DNA of 64,000 bases from Leucobacter luti (GCF_004217175.1 NZ_SHKI01000003.1:372697-436696), one strand, 5' to 3'. Numbered from the stretch's first letter, positions 8,990 to 17,184 are shown. A program made the numbers and translations. Notes: generated by a model not told the origin, from the letters alone.

Positions 8990-9547
8990 GTGTCCACCAT
9001 CTCCGTCATCGTCGGCAACCCGAAACCGAACTCGCGCACCCGCGAGATCGCCGAGGAACTCGCCGCCCGCGTCGCCGCCCGCACCGGCGCGACCGCGCAC
9101 CCAACCGTCGACCTCATCGAGCACGCGGCGGCGCTGTTCTCCTGGCCCGCGCCCGGCATCGATCCGCTGCTTGAGCAGTTGCGCACCGCCACCTACGCGG
9201 TGATCGCCACGCCCACGTACAAGGCGAGCTACACCGGCCTCCTCAAAGCGTTCCTCGACCGCTACCCGGCGCAGGCGCTGGCCGGCGTCACCGCGATCCC
9301 GGTCTTCACGACCGCCTCAGACGAGCACGCGCTCGCGGTCGAGTTCACGCTCCGCCCGCTCCTCGTGGAGCTCGGCGCGAGCGTGCCCACCCGGGGCCTC
9401 GCGTTCCCCACTCCGAAGTTCGACCGCCGGGCCGAGGTGCTCGACGAGTGGTTCGCGAGCCAGGGGCGGCTACTCCCCGGCGCCGCGAGCCCGCCCGCCG
9501 CCGCAGGCGAACCCGGCGCTGCGAGCCTGGCGGGGGCGCGGGCATGA
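8990..9547 (+). CDS. NAD(P)H-dependent FMN reductase (SsuE/MsuE-like)
   Basis: Flavodoxin-fold reductase of the NADPH-dependent FMN reductase family, 185 residues. The N terminus SVIVGNPKPNSRT is the phosphate-binding loop, and ATPTYKASYTGLLKAFLDRYP is the second family hallmark. SsuE/MsuE-type enzymes supply FMNH2 to two-component monooxygenases, here presumably those at 5980-8729. The last 30 residues are Ala/Gly/Pro-rich and beyond the domain. The stop overlaps the next ATG by four bases. Confidence 0.93.
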   Translation: MSTISVIVGNPKPNSRTREIAEELAARVAARTGATAHPTVDLIEHAAALFSWPAPGIDPLLEQLRTATYAVIATPTYKASYTGLLKAFLDRYPAQALAGVTAIPVFTTASDEHALAVEFTLRPLLVELGASVPTRGLAFPTPKFDRRAEVLDEWFASQGRLLPGAASPPAAAGEPGAASLAGARA

Positions 9548-10080
9548 GCGCCGAGGCCACGACCGCGGCAGCGACGACGCCACCGCCGACCGCCGTGCAG
9601 TTCGACGAGCGCGAGTACCGCGACGTGATGGGCAGCTTCGCCTCCGGCGTCACGGTGATCACCACGCACGGCGCCACGGGCCCGGTGGGGTTCACCTGCC
9701 AGTCGTTCTACAGCGTCTCAATCGATCCGCCGCTCATCTCGTTCTCGGTGGCGCGCACCTCGCGGAGCCTCGGCGCCGTGCAGGCGCACCGGCGAGTGGC
9801 GGTCAACTTCCTCAGCGCGCAGCAGCAGCACCTCAGCGGGCAGTTCGCCCGATCCGGAACCGACAAGTGGCAGGGCGTCGAGTGGGCGCCCTCCGCCGGC
9901 ACCGGCGCGCCCACGATCACCGGGGTCACCGGCTGGGTCGCGGGTGAGATCGAGCAGGAGATCGAGGCGGGCGACCACATCATCTTCCTCGTCCGCGTGG
10001 CCGAGGTGTCGACGGATCCGGATCGCGCGCCGCTCCTCTTCTATCGCGGCGCGTACCGCGAGCTCGAGTACATGATCTGA
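9544..10080 (+). CDS. Flavin reductase family protein
   Basis: Flavin reductase-like domain protein (HpaC/NtaB/SnaC type), 178 residues. Visible hallmarks are YRDVMGSFASGVTVITT, GFTCQSFYSVSIDPPLISFSV and the C-terminal LLFYRGAYREL. It would reduce FMN or FAD for a partner monooxygenase. Its overlap with the FMN reductase gene means that two unrelated flavin reductase families are co-translated here. This suggests that each of the two LLM enzymes may have its own partner, or that one is redundant. Confidence 0.93.
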   Translation: MSAEATTAAATTPPPTAVQFDEREYRDVMGSFASGVTVITTHGATGPVGFTCQSFYSVSIDPPLISFSVARTSRSLGAVQAHRRVAVNFLSAQQQHLSGQFARSGTDKWQGVEWAPSAGTGAPTITGVTGWVAGEIEQEIEAGDHIIFLVRVAEVSTDPDRAPLLFYRGAYRELEYMI

Positions 10081-10117
10081 GCAGGCCGGGGCCGGGCGCG
10101 GGCGGGCGGGCGATCGG

Positions 10118-10723
10118 CTAGCCGACCGCCCGCGCGCGGATGCCCGCGATGATGAAATCGAGTCCGCGGTCGAACACGCGGCGATTTCGCTCGACCCCGA
10201 CCGGGTGCCGCCGGATGAGCTCGCCCAGCCCGGGCTCGACGCTCTCGGGGTCAAGAATCGTCTCGGGCGAGAGCGCGTCGAGCGCCGCCCCGAAGGTGAA
10301 CGCGTCGATCACCTCGATCGTGGTGAGCAGGTGCTCGTCTGGCACGCCCGCGGCGGTGAGCGCCGCGGCGAGTGAGGTGTAGAACCGGAGCACGTCTGGC
10401 TCGTCAATGATGACCGTGAGCATGAGCTGCAGCACGCCGGGGTGATCCGCATACATGCGCCAGGTGCGTTCAACCTCGCGCCGGATCCGCTGCTCCCACC
10501 CCTCGGCCTCCGGCGCGACGGCGATGTACTCGGGGACGAGCACGTGCCGCATCGCCCGGATCACCCCATCGCGGCCGTCGACGTGGTGGTAGAGCGAGGA
10601 AACACTCACACCCAGCTGCTTCGCGAGCGGGACCAGCTGCAGCTCGTGCCCGGCGGTGACGTAGTCGATCGCGGCGCGGCCGATGATCTCTCGACTGAGC
10701 CTTGCGGTGCGCGGTCTCGCCAC
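10118..10723 (-). CDS. TetR-family transcriptional regulator
   Basis: Repressor of 201 residues. The N-terminal helix-turn-helix is REIIGRAAIDYVTAGHELQLVPLAKQLGVSVSSLYHHVDGRDGVIRAM; the C-terminal ligand domain resembles TetR_C. The GTG at 10723 is chosen because AAGGGA lies just upstream with good spacing and the TetR domain begins there; an upstream ATG would add 37 unrelated residues. It is divergent from an MFS transporter gene, with a palindrome between them at 10788-10804. It most likely represses that transporter and perhaps the hydrolase genes after it. Confidence 0.9.
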   Translation of the reverse strand: MARPRTARLSREIIGRAAIDYVTAGHELQLVPLAKQLGVSVSSLYHHVDGRDGVIRAMRHVLVPEYIAVAPEAEGWEQRIRREVERTWRMYADHPGVLQLMLTVIIDEPDVLRFYTSLAAALTAAGVPDEHLLTTIEVIDAFTFGAALDALSPETILDPESVEPGLGELIRRHPVGVERNRRVFDRGLDFIIAGIRARAVG

Positions 10724-10787
10724 TGGGTCCCTTCCTCGATCCTGCTTGACAGATCCTCTCACACCGTGCAGCATGATTCTTGGATTA

Positions 10788-10804
10788 CCGAAACCATTTC
10801 GGTT
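10788..10804. promoter_or_regulatory. TetR-type operator palindrome
   Basis: Perfect inverted repeat ACCGAAA-CCA-TTTCGGT in the 131-base divide between the tetR gene and the MFS transporter. Size and place fit a TetR-family operator controlling both directions. The A/T content is high relative to the surroundings. Confidence 0.65.
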
Positions 10805-10854
10805 ATTCGTGACGCACGAGCCACGAGCCGCCAACGCCGCCGGAAAGAGCAGAA

Positions 10855-12081
10855 GTGAACCACACCCCAGCGCCCACCACCGACCCGCGCCACCCGCTGA
10901 CGCTCCGCAACGGAAGCGCCACGTTCATCGTGGCCCTCGCGAGCCTCATGATGGCAAACCTCGCGCCGTTCATCATGACGGCGCTCGGCCACCTCGGCTT
11001 CGACGTCATCGCGAGCGGCAACATCCTCACCTGGGCGCTCCTCGCCTCCGCACTCGTGGGCCTCGGCACCTCGCGCCTCGCGGCCGGCAGCGCACGCCGC
11101 ACGCTCGCGATCGCCGGCCTCGCGGTCGCGGTCGTCGCGTTCGGGGCGGCCACCCTGATCCAGAACCCCACCGTCGCGGTCACCGGCCTCATCCTCGGCG
11201 GCGCCGGCGTCGGCGCCGCAATCTCCACCTCGGGCGCCGCCCTCGCGGCCCTGCGCAACCCGAACCGCATCTCCGCGGCCAGCGGGCTCGTCAACCGGAT
11301 CCTGATCACGATCGTGCTCGCGATCATCCCCCTCATCGGGATCACGCAGGGCAGCGTCTTCGGCACGCTCGCCCTCATCTCGCTCGTGGGTCTCGCGCTC
11401 GCAACCTGGCTCCCCAACGCACCCGAGCACGCCGAACCGGTCGACGTCACCACCAGCCTGCAGATCGCCGAGCCCCGCCGGATCACGATCGCCGGCTTCG
11501 CCGTGCTCCTGGTGTTTCCGCTCTGGGGCACGAGTGAGGACGCGATCTGGACGATGGCGCCCGTGCTCGGCGACGCGGTGGGCGTGAGCGAGCAGTCGCT
11601 CGGTTTCACGCTCAGCATCGCGGCCGCGGGCGGCATCCTCGGCATGCTCGTCGTCACCATCTTCGGCGCCCGGATCGGCCGCGCGCTCCCCCTCGCGATT
11701 GCGCTCGCGCTCGGCGGCGTGCTCAAGATCTGGATCGGCTTCGCCGCGGATCCCGCCCTGCTCGGTGCGCTCATCATCGGCGTCAACACCATCTACGCGT
11801 TCGCGTTCTCCCTGTTCATCGCAACCGCCGCCGGGCTCGACGCGCGCGGCCGCTGGTCGGGGCCCCTGCTGGGCGCCTACCTCGTGGGCTCAAGCTTCGC
11901 CCCGCTGCTCGGCGGTGCGCTGATCGCGCAGCTCGGGATCCCGGCGTTCGCGCTGATCATGGGCATCGTGAGCTTCGTGGTGATCGTGCCCACCGCCATG
12001 ATCGCCCGCGTCTCCGTGGGCGCCGAGCGCGCGCTCGCCCGGGCGGCGACGCGGGGCGAAGCGCACACCCTCGTGCCATAG
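10855..12081 (+). CDS. MFS transporter
   Basis: Major facilitator superfamily membrane protein, 408 residues, about 12 hydrophobic segments in two halves separated by a loop near residues 190-210. It starts with GTG after GAAAGAGCAGAA. The adjacent TetR regulator and operator suggest ligand-induced expression, typical of drug or metabolite efflux. The following genes encode an amidohydrolase and an esterase-like hydrolase, so uptake or export of an amide or ester compound is also possible. Direction of transport cannot be read from the sequence. Confidence 0.88.
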   Translation: MNHTPAPTTDPRHPLTLRNGSATFIVALASLMMANLAPFIMTALGHLGFDVIASGNILTWALLASALVGLGTSRLAAGSARRTLAIAGLAVAVVAFGAATLIQNPTVAVTGLILGGAGVGAAISTSGAALAALRNPNRISAASGLVNRILITIVLAIIPLIGITQGSVFGTLALISLVGLALATWLPNAPEHAEPVDVTTSLQIAEPRRITIAGFAVLLVFPLWGTSEDAIWTMAPVLGDAVGVSEQSLGFTLSIAAAGGILGMLVVTIFGARIGRALPLAIALALGGVLKIWIGFAADPALLGALIIGVNTIYAFAFSLFIATAAGLDARGRWSGPLLGAYLVGSSFAPLLGGALIAQLGIPAFALIMGIVSFVVIVPTAMIARVSVGAERALARAATRGEAHTLVP

Positions 12082-12141
12082 CATCGAAGTCTCGGCGCTC
12101 GCGCCCCGCACCACACCACCACCCCACGAAAGTGAGCAGCA

Positions 12142-13797
12142 ATGACCTCCCCGACCACGATCTACACCAACGCCACGGTCTTCACGGGTGAGGCGGCGAT
12201 CGCGCCGCGCGAGAGCTTCGCGGTGCGCGACGACCGCGTCCTCGCGTCCGGCGACCTCGCCGCGGTGCGCCTCGCCGCGCAGGCGGGCGGCGCGCCCGTC
12301 ACCGAGGTGGATCTCGGCGGCGCGGTGGTCACCCCCGGAATCATCGAGGGCCACTCGCACATGCTCATGCTCGGTGAGTCGCTCTCGAAGGTCCAGCTCC
12401 GCGACGCCGCCTCGATCGAGGTGGTGCAGGAGCGGCTCGCCGCAGCCCGCGCCGCGGCCCCCGACGCGCCACTGCTGCTCGGCACGAGCTGGCTGTTCGA
12501 TATCTTCCCCGAGGGCGAGCGCCCCACCGCCGCGGTGATCGACGCGGTCGTGCCCGACGTTCCCGTGATCCTCGACGCGAACGACCTCCACTCGGTGTGG
12601 GTCAACACGAAGGCGCTCGAGGCGATGGGCATCACGCGCGACACCCCGGACCCCGTGGGCGGCGAAATCGTGCGCGACGCGCAGGGCGACGCGACCGGGT
12701 TCCTGCTCGAGACCGCGGCGATGCAGCACGCGTGGGGCTACCTCGACTCAGTGCGCAGCGAGGCGGACGAGGATCGCTACCTCGCCGCGGCGTTTGACGC
12801 GTACCTGGAGACGGGCGTCACCGGCGCGACCGAGATGTCGTTCGGCGAGGCAGACCTCGCGGCGTACCGCCGCATCCTCGACCGCGACGGGCGGCTCCCG
12901 TTCCCCGTGAACGCGCACTGGCTCCTCACCGCCACGGGCGACACCGCTACCGACGTGGCCCAGATCGAGCGGATCGTGCGCGAGCGCGACGCGGTCGCCG
13001 CACAGTACGGCGACGCGTGGCTCCGGATCACCGGCGTCAAGTTCATCCTCGACGGGGTCATCGACGCGTGCACCGCGACGATGCGCGAGCCGTACGCGAA
13101 CGGCGCGCTCCCCGGCGCGATCTGGGAGCGCGAGTTCGCCCTCCCCATGGCGGTCGCCGCCGACGCCGCCGGGCTGCAGCTCGCGCTGCACGCGATCGGC
13201 GACGAGGCGAGCACGATCGCGCTCGACATGGTGCAGGAGTGCATCCGCGTCAACGGGCCGCGCGCGAACCGCCGGGCCCGCGTTGAGCACCTCGAGTCCG
13301 TCGCCGACGACACGATTGCCCGCATGGCGGCGCTCGGAGTGACCGCGTCGATGCAGCCGGTGCACTGTGACCCCGCGGTGCTCGATAACTGGCAGGCGGT
13401 GCTCGGCGACGAGCGCGCGCGCACCGGCTTCCCGTGGCACAAGTTCCGCGCGGCCGGCGTGCCCCTCGCCCTCGGCACCGACGCGCCCACCGCGCCGCAC
13501 GTCGCCCCGGACAACCTCTTCATAGCGCTCACCGCCGAGTCGGCGCTCGACCGCAGCCGCGAGGCGTACCAGCCGGAGCGCGTCTTCACGCCGTCGCAGG
13601 CGCTCGAGGCGCTCACTCTGGGTGCCGCGTACGCAACCCGCCGCGAAGACGAGCTCGGCCGCATCTCCGCCGGGTACCGCGCGAACGTGGCCGTGTGGGC
13701 CGCGAACCCGCTCGCCGGCGCCCCCGCCGAGCTGCTCGGCACTGGCGCCGCGCTCACGCTCGTCGACGGGCAGGTGGCGCACCGCCGCGAGGCGTAA
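12142..13797 (+). CDS. Amidohydrolase, YtcJ/amidohydrolase-3 type
   Basis: Metal-dependent hydrolase, 551 residues. VVTPGIIEGHSHM carries the first metal ligands (family HxH), LALHAIGDEA and RARVEHLES supply downstream His ligands, and PLALGTDAPTAPHVAPDN has the catalytic Asp; the C terminus folds back to the small beta domain (GRISAGYRANVAVW). Family members hydrolyse N-acyl, formyl or other amide bonds; the substrate is not evident. It lies 60 bases after the MFS gene with AAGTGAGCAGCA before its ATG, so co-transcription from the TetR-controlled promoter is likely. Confidence 0.9.
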   Translation: MTSPTTIYTNATVFTGEAAIAPRESFAVRDDRVLASGDLAAVRLAAQAGGAPVTEVDLGGAVVTPGIIEGHSHMLMLGESLSKVQLRDAASIEVVQERLAAARAAAPDAPLLLGTSWLFDIFPEGERPTAAVIDAVVPDVPVILDANDLHSVWVNTKALEAMGITRDTPDPVGGEIVRDAQGDATGFLLETAAMQHAWGYLDSVRSEADEDRYLAAAFDAYLETGVTGATEMSFGEADLAAYRRILDRDGRLPFPVNAHWLLTATGDTATDVAQIERIVRERDAVAAQYGDAWLRITGVKFILDGVIDACTATMREPYANGALPGAIWEREFALPMAVAADAAGLQLALHAIGDEASTIALDMVQECIRVNGPRANRRARVEHLESVADDTIARMAALGVTASMQPVHCDPAVLDNWQAVLGDERARTGFPWHKFRAAGVPLALGTDAPTAPHVAPDNLFIALTAESALDRSREAYQPERVFTPSQALEALTLGAAYATRREDELGRISAGYRANVAVWAANPLAGAPAELLGTGAALTLVDGQVAHRREA

Positions 13798-13805
13798 CCG
13801 CTGCC

Positions 13806-13838
13806 GCCAGCGGGGCGCGCCGACCACGCCCCGCTGGC
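13806..13838. terminator. GC-rich hairpin after the amidohydrolase gene
   Basis: Perfect 11-base arms GCCAGCGGGGC and GCCCCGCTGGC with an 11-base loop, eight bases after the amidohydrolase stop. There is no T-run behind it, so termination may be partial and the downstream hydrolase could still be read through. Confidence 0.5.
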
Positions 13839-13869
13839 GCTTCCCAGCCAGGACCGAGAGAATGGCGAC

Positions 13870-14739
13870 ATGAGCACGGCACCGGAGTCCCCCACCGAGT
13901 TCACCTATGTCGACGCCGGCGGGGTCGAGATCTTCGCGACCGAGTGGAAGACGGCCGAGCCGATCGGCGTGGTCCAAATCTCGCACGGCATCGGCGAGCA
14001 CTCGAAGCGCTACGCCGACTTCGCGCAGCACCTCACGCGCGCCGGGTTCGCCGTGTTCGCCGACGACCACCGCGGCCACGGCGAGACCGGGCGCCGCCAG
14101 CACGACGGCGACCTGAGCCGGCTCGGGCGCCTCGGCCCCGGCGGCCTCGCCGCGACCGAGGCAGCGATCCTGCAGCTCACCGACATCGCGCGCGAGCGCT
14201 ACCCGGGCCTGCCCGTGATCATGTTCGCGCACTCCTGGGGCTCCCTCATGGCGCAGCGCAGCCTCAACCAGCACCCGCACCGCTGGGACGCCCTCGTTCT
14301 CTCGGGCTCCGCGTTCCGCAGCCCGCGCTTCATGGAGAGCGGCGACCTCAACGCGAAGTGGGCTGGCCCCGACGCGAACGGCTTCGAGTGGCTCAGCCGC
14401 GATCCAGCGGTCTCAGCCGAGTTCATCGCCGACCCGCTCTGCTTCGGCGCAGACATCCTTAAGCTCTTCGGCCTCGCCGACGGGCTCAAGCTCTTCGGCA
14501 AGCCCGCGACCGGGCTCCCGCAGGATCTGCCGATCCTCATCGTCTCCGGCGCGGCCGACCCGCTCAACCGCGGCGACGGCCTGCAGCGGCTCGGCGAGGC
14601 GTACCGGCGGCGCGGCGTGCGCGACGTGTCGGTAAAGCTCTACCCGGACGCGCGGCACGAACTCCTCAACGAGACCAACCGCGAAGAAGTGATCGCCGAC
14701 ATCATCACCTGGATGCTGGAGCGCGTGGCCCCCGAGTAG
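13870..14739 (+). CDS. Alpha/beta hydrolase (monoacylglycerol lipase-like)
   Basis: Serine hydrolase of the alpha/beta fold, 289 residues, in the Hydrolase_4/monoacylglycerol lipase group. The oxyanion region is QISHGIGEHSKRY; FADDHRGHGETGR follows, and the nucleophile elbow is FAHSWGSLMAQ (Ser in HSWGS). Candidate catalytic Asp and His lie in VSGAADPLNRG and YPDARHELLNE. A four-codon-long ATG frame immediately upstream (from 13862) overlaps the start and is probably meaningless. Likely substrate is an acyl glycerol or lysophospholipid; the amidohydrolase neighbour may act on a related acyl compound. Confidence 0.88.
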   Translation: MSTAPESPTEFTYVDAGGVEIFATEWKTAEPIGVVQISHGIGEHSKRYADFAQHLTRAGFAVFADDHRGHGETGRRQHDGDLSRLGRLGPGGLAATEAAILQLTDIARERYPGLPVIMFAHSWGSLMAQRSLNQHPHRWDALVLSGSAFRSPRFMESGDLNAKWAGPDANGFEWLSRDPAVSAEFIADPLCFGADILKLFGLADGLKLFGKPATGLPQDLPILIVSGAADPLNRGDGLQRLGEAYRRRGVRDVSVKLYPDARHELLNETNREEVIADIITWMLERVAPE

Positions 14740-14816
14740 GGGCGAGCCGCGCCAGAAGAAACGCGCGACACCCCTTTTTCCTCCCACTATCTGGGCCGGA
14801 GGCGTACTCTGAGGGC

Positions 14817-15872
14817 ATGAGCATGCACGGCGAGTATAAGGTTCCCGGCGGCAAACTCGTTGTCGTCGACTTCGATGTGCTTGAGGGCCGGATCAGCAAC
14901 TTCAGGCTTTCGGGCGACTTCTTCCTCGAGCCCGACGACGCGCTCGACTGCATCAACGGCGCCGTCGAGGGCCTCAGCCCCAACGGCACGATCGAGCAGT
15001 TCGGCGAGGCGATCCAGCAGGCCCTCCCCAGTGAGGTTCACCTGCTCGGATTCACACCCGACTCCGTGGGTGTGGCGATCCGGCGCGCGGTCACCGGCGC
15101 CGCGCACTGGCGCGACTACGACTGGCAGATCCTGCACGAGCCGCCGGTCACGCCGGTGCTCAACGCCGCACTCGACGAGGTTCTCACCACGGCCGTCGGC
15201 GAGGGGCTGCGCGGCCCCACGCTCCGCATCTGGGAGTGGAACGAGCCGGCGGTGTTTATCGGCAGCTTCCAGTCGGTGCAGAACGAGGTGGACGAGGAGC
15301 GGGCCGCCGCGCACGGCGCGAAGATCGTGCGCCGCATCTCCGGCGGCGGCGCCATGTACATGGAGCCCGAGGCGAGCATCACCTACGCCCTGTACGTGCC
15401 CGGCGAGCTGGTGCGCGGCATGAGCTTTGCCGACTCGTACGCCTACCTCGACGAGTGGGTGCTCGAAGCGCTGCAGTCGCTCGGCATCGACGCGCAGTAC
15501 AAGCCGCTCAACGACATCACGAGCCCGCAGGGGAAAATCGGCGGGGCCGCGCAGAAGCGCCTCGGTTCCGGCGCCGTGCTGCACCACGTCACGATGGCCT
15601 ACGACATGGACCCCACGGTCATGACCGAGGTACTGCGCATCGGGCGCGAGAAGCTCTCGGACAAGGGCACCACGAGCGCGCAGAAGCGCGTCGACCCGCT
15701 CCGCAGCCAGACCGGGCTCAGCCGCGAGGCGATCATCGAGAAGATGATCGACGTGTTCAAGCGCCGCCACGGCGCCACGGAAGGCCAGGTCACCGAGGGC
15801 GAGTGGGACGCGGCCGAGCTGCTCGTTGAGCAGAAGTTCACCACTGAGGCCTGGATCCGGCGGGTGCCCTAG
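14817..15872 (+). CDS. lplA: Lipoate-protein ligase with N-terminal accessory domain
   Basis: Lipoyl ligase, 351 residues, attaching lipoate to 2-oxoacid dehydrogenase or GcvH domains. The catalytic domain (about residues 110-350) shows the lipoate ligase motif RRISGGGAMYM, NDITSPQGKIGGAAQKR with the conserved lysine, and SVLHHVTMAYDMD-like sequence. Residues 1-60, GEYKVPGGKLVVVDFDVLEGRI onwards, resemble the LplA C-terminal accessory domain, which follows the catalytic domain in E. coli LplA and is a separate LplB protein in Thermoplasma. Here it precedes it. ATG at 14817 lies exactly six bases after TACTCT, so the transcript may be leaderless; ATG at 14823 is an alternative. Confidence 0.88.
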   Translation: MSMHGEYKVPGGKLVVVDFDVLEGRISNFRLSGDFFLEPDDALDCINGAVEGLSPNGTIEQFGEAIQQALPSEVHLLGFTPDSVGVAIRRAVTGAAHWRDYDWQILHEPPVTPVLNAALDEVLTTAVGEGLRGPTLRIWEWNEPAVFIGSFQSVQNEVDEERAAAHGAKIVRRISGGGAMYMEPEASITYALYVPGELVRGMSFADSYAYLDEWVLEALQSLGIDAQYKPLNDITSPQGKIGGAAQKRLGSGAVLHHVTMAYDMDPTVMTEVLRIGREKLSDKGTTSAQKRVDPLRSQTGLSREAIIEKMIDVFKRRHGATEGQVTEGEWDAAELLVEQKFTTEAWIRRVP

Positions 15873-16118
15873 GGCGGGCTAGCCTCCCGCGAGCACCCGG
15901 TTGCGCGAGCACCCATTTGCGCGAGTGTGCGGCTTCGTTACGAGTGTGCGGCTTCGCTCCCGCAGCGAAGCCGCACACTCGTCGCCGAATCCTCCACTCG
16001 TGAGTGGGCCGGCGCGAGCACAACCCGCGCGAGAACGGCCCGCGCGAGCCCGCCCCGCGCAAGCACAACCCGCGCGAGCACGCCCGGCGGGGGCACGCTC
16101 GCGCACGGAGGCGGCGGC
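15873..16118. repeat. Repeat-rich convergent intergenic region
   Basis: The 246 bases between the convergent lplA and quinone oxidoreductase genes hold no credible gene. From 16012 to about 16101 there are six imperfect 15-base units of type GCGCGAGCACAACCC, with the last one degenerate. A looser set of GCGCGAGCACCC strings precedes them at 15888-15923. Between them lies the duplicated-arm hairpin at 15922-15981 and a small palindrome CCACTCGTGAGTGG at 15994-16007. The period is a multiple of three, so open frames cross the region in several phases as pentapeptide repeats, but none has a start signal. Confidence 0.7.
15922..15981. repeat. Tandem 19-base duplication followed by an inverted copy (hairpin)
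   Basis: CGAGTGTGCGGCTTCG occurs at 15922 and again at 15941, 19 bases later. A third, inverted copy follows. The 15941-15958 arm and 15964-15981 arm are perfect 18-base complements around the loop CCCGC. The hairpin could end transcription from either convergent gene, but lacks a T-run and the first direct copy is not needed for that. Confidence 0.75.
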
Positions 16119-17084
16119 TCAGACCTCGAGGATCACCTTGCCGGTCGTCTGCCGGCCCTCGAGTGCGGCATGGGCGGCGGCGGCCTCCGCGAGCGGGAAG
16201 CGGGCCCCGATCCGGATGTCGAGCCCGCCGGCGGCGATGAGGTCGAACAGCTCGCCGTAGCGCCAGGCGCGCTCCTCGGCGGTCTGGAGGAAGTGCCCGA
16301 GCGACGGCCGCGTGACCGAGAGCGACCCGCCGGCGTTGAGGCGCTGCAGGTCGAACGGCGGTACCGGCCCGCTCGCGGCGCCGAACAGCACGAGCTCGCC
16401 GCGCACTCGCAGCGCGCGGAGCGAGTCGTCGAAGGTGTCCTTGCCCACGCCGTCGTACACGACCGCGACCCCGGTGCCGCCCGTCAGCTCCCGCGCCCGC
16501 TCCGCGAAACCGGCGTAGTCGAGCACCGCGTCCGCGCCGGCCGCGCGGCTCAGCGCCTGCTTCTCGGGCGTCGACGCCGTGGTGAGCACGCGCACGCCGC
16601 GCGCGGTCAGGATCTGGGTGAGCAGGAAGCCCACGCCGCCCGCGCCCGCGTGCAGCAGCACCGTCTCGCCGGGCTCCGGCCGCGCGGCCGAGGTGGCGAG
16701 GTAGTGCGCGGTGAGGCCCTGCAGGGGCAGGGCGGCGGCGGTGTCCGCCTCGATCCCGCTCGGCACGGCGACGGCGCGGGCCGCCTCCACGATGAACCGC
16801 TCGGCGTACGTACCCTGGGCCTCGGCGGTGGTGACGAGCTCACCGACCGCAAAGCCAGTGACCCCGTCGCCGACGGCGAGCACCCGGCCGGCCCCCTCAC
16901 CCCCCGGGGTGAACGGGAACTGGACCCGGTAGGTGCCGGAGCGCTGGTACGTCTCGATGAAGTTCACCCCGGCGGCGATTGTCTCCACGAGCAGCTCTCC
17001 CGCGCCGGGCACGAGCTCCGGGGCATCGGCGAACTGGAGGACCTCTGGGCCACCGGTCTCGGTGGCGATAATTGCGCGTGTCAT
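16119..17084 (-). CDS. NADPH:quinone oxidoreductase-like protein (zinc-free MDR)
   Basis: Medium-chain reductase of the quinone oxidoreductase (QorA) group, 321 residues. GVNFIETYQRSGTY and PFTPGGEGAGRV are family hallmarks of the substrate domain. LLHAGAGGVGFLLTQ is the nucleotide-binding AGxGGVG loop. The catalytic zinc ligands of alcohol dehydrogenases are missing, as usual in the group. ATG at 17084 follows TAGTCT by seven bases, consistent with a leaderless or very short-leader transcript. Function is NADPH-dependent reduction of a quinone or enone. Confidence 0.9.
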   Translation of the reverse strand: MTRAIIATETGGPEVLQFADAPELVPGAGELLVETIAAGVNFIETYQRSGTYRVQFPFTPGGEGAGRVLAVGDGVTGFAVGELVTTAEAQGTYAERFIVEAARAVAVPSGIEADTAAALPLQGLTAHYLATSAARPEPGETVLLHAGAGGVGFLLTQILTARGVRVLTTASTPEKQALSRAAGADAVLDYAGFAERARELTGGTGVAVVYDGVGKDTFDDSLRALRVRGELVLFGAASGPVPPFDLQRLNAGGSLSVTRPSLGHFLQTAEERAWRYGELFDLIAAGGLDIRIGARFPLAEAAAAHAALEGRQTTGKVILEV

Positions 17085-17142
17085 GCTCCCGAGACTACGC
17101 GCCGCCCGCGCACCCGGCCAGGGCCCGCGTCACGCGGGGTCA

Positions 17143-17177
17143 CCGGGCCCCACTGCCCAGCGCGCAGTGGGGCCCGG
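17143..17177 (-). terminator. Hairpin terminator of the aldehyde dehydrogenase operon
   Basis: Perfect 14-base arms CCGGGCCCCACTGC and GCAGTGGGGCCCGG around a seven-base loop. It lies 8 bases beyond the stop of the gene at 17185 and ahead of the quinone oxidoreductase gene, so it separates the two minus-strand units. No T-run is present. Confidence 0.65.
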
Positions 17178-17184
17178 GACCCGG

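Noticed and set aside
13862..13873. Three-codon ATG frame overlapping the alpha/beta hydrolase start
   Set aside because: Very short; such overlaps occur by chance and no ribosome site is specific for it.
16012..16101. CRISPR-like array
   Set aside because: Units are directly adjacent, 15 bases long and degenerate, without spacers, and no cas gene is near.
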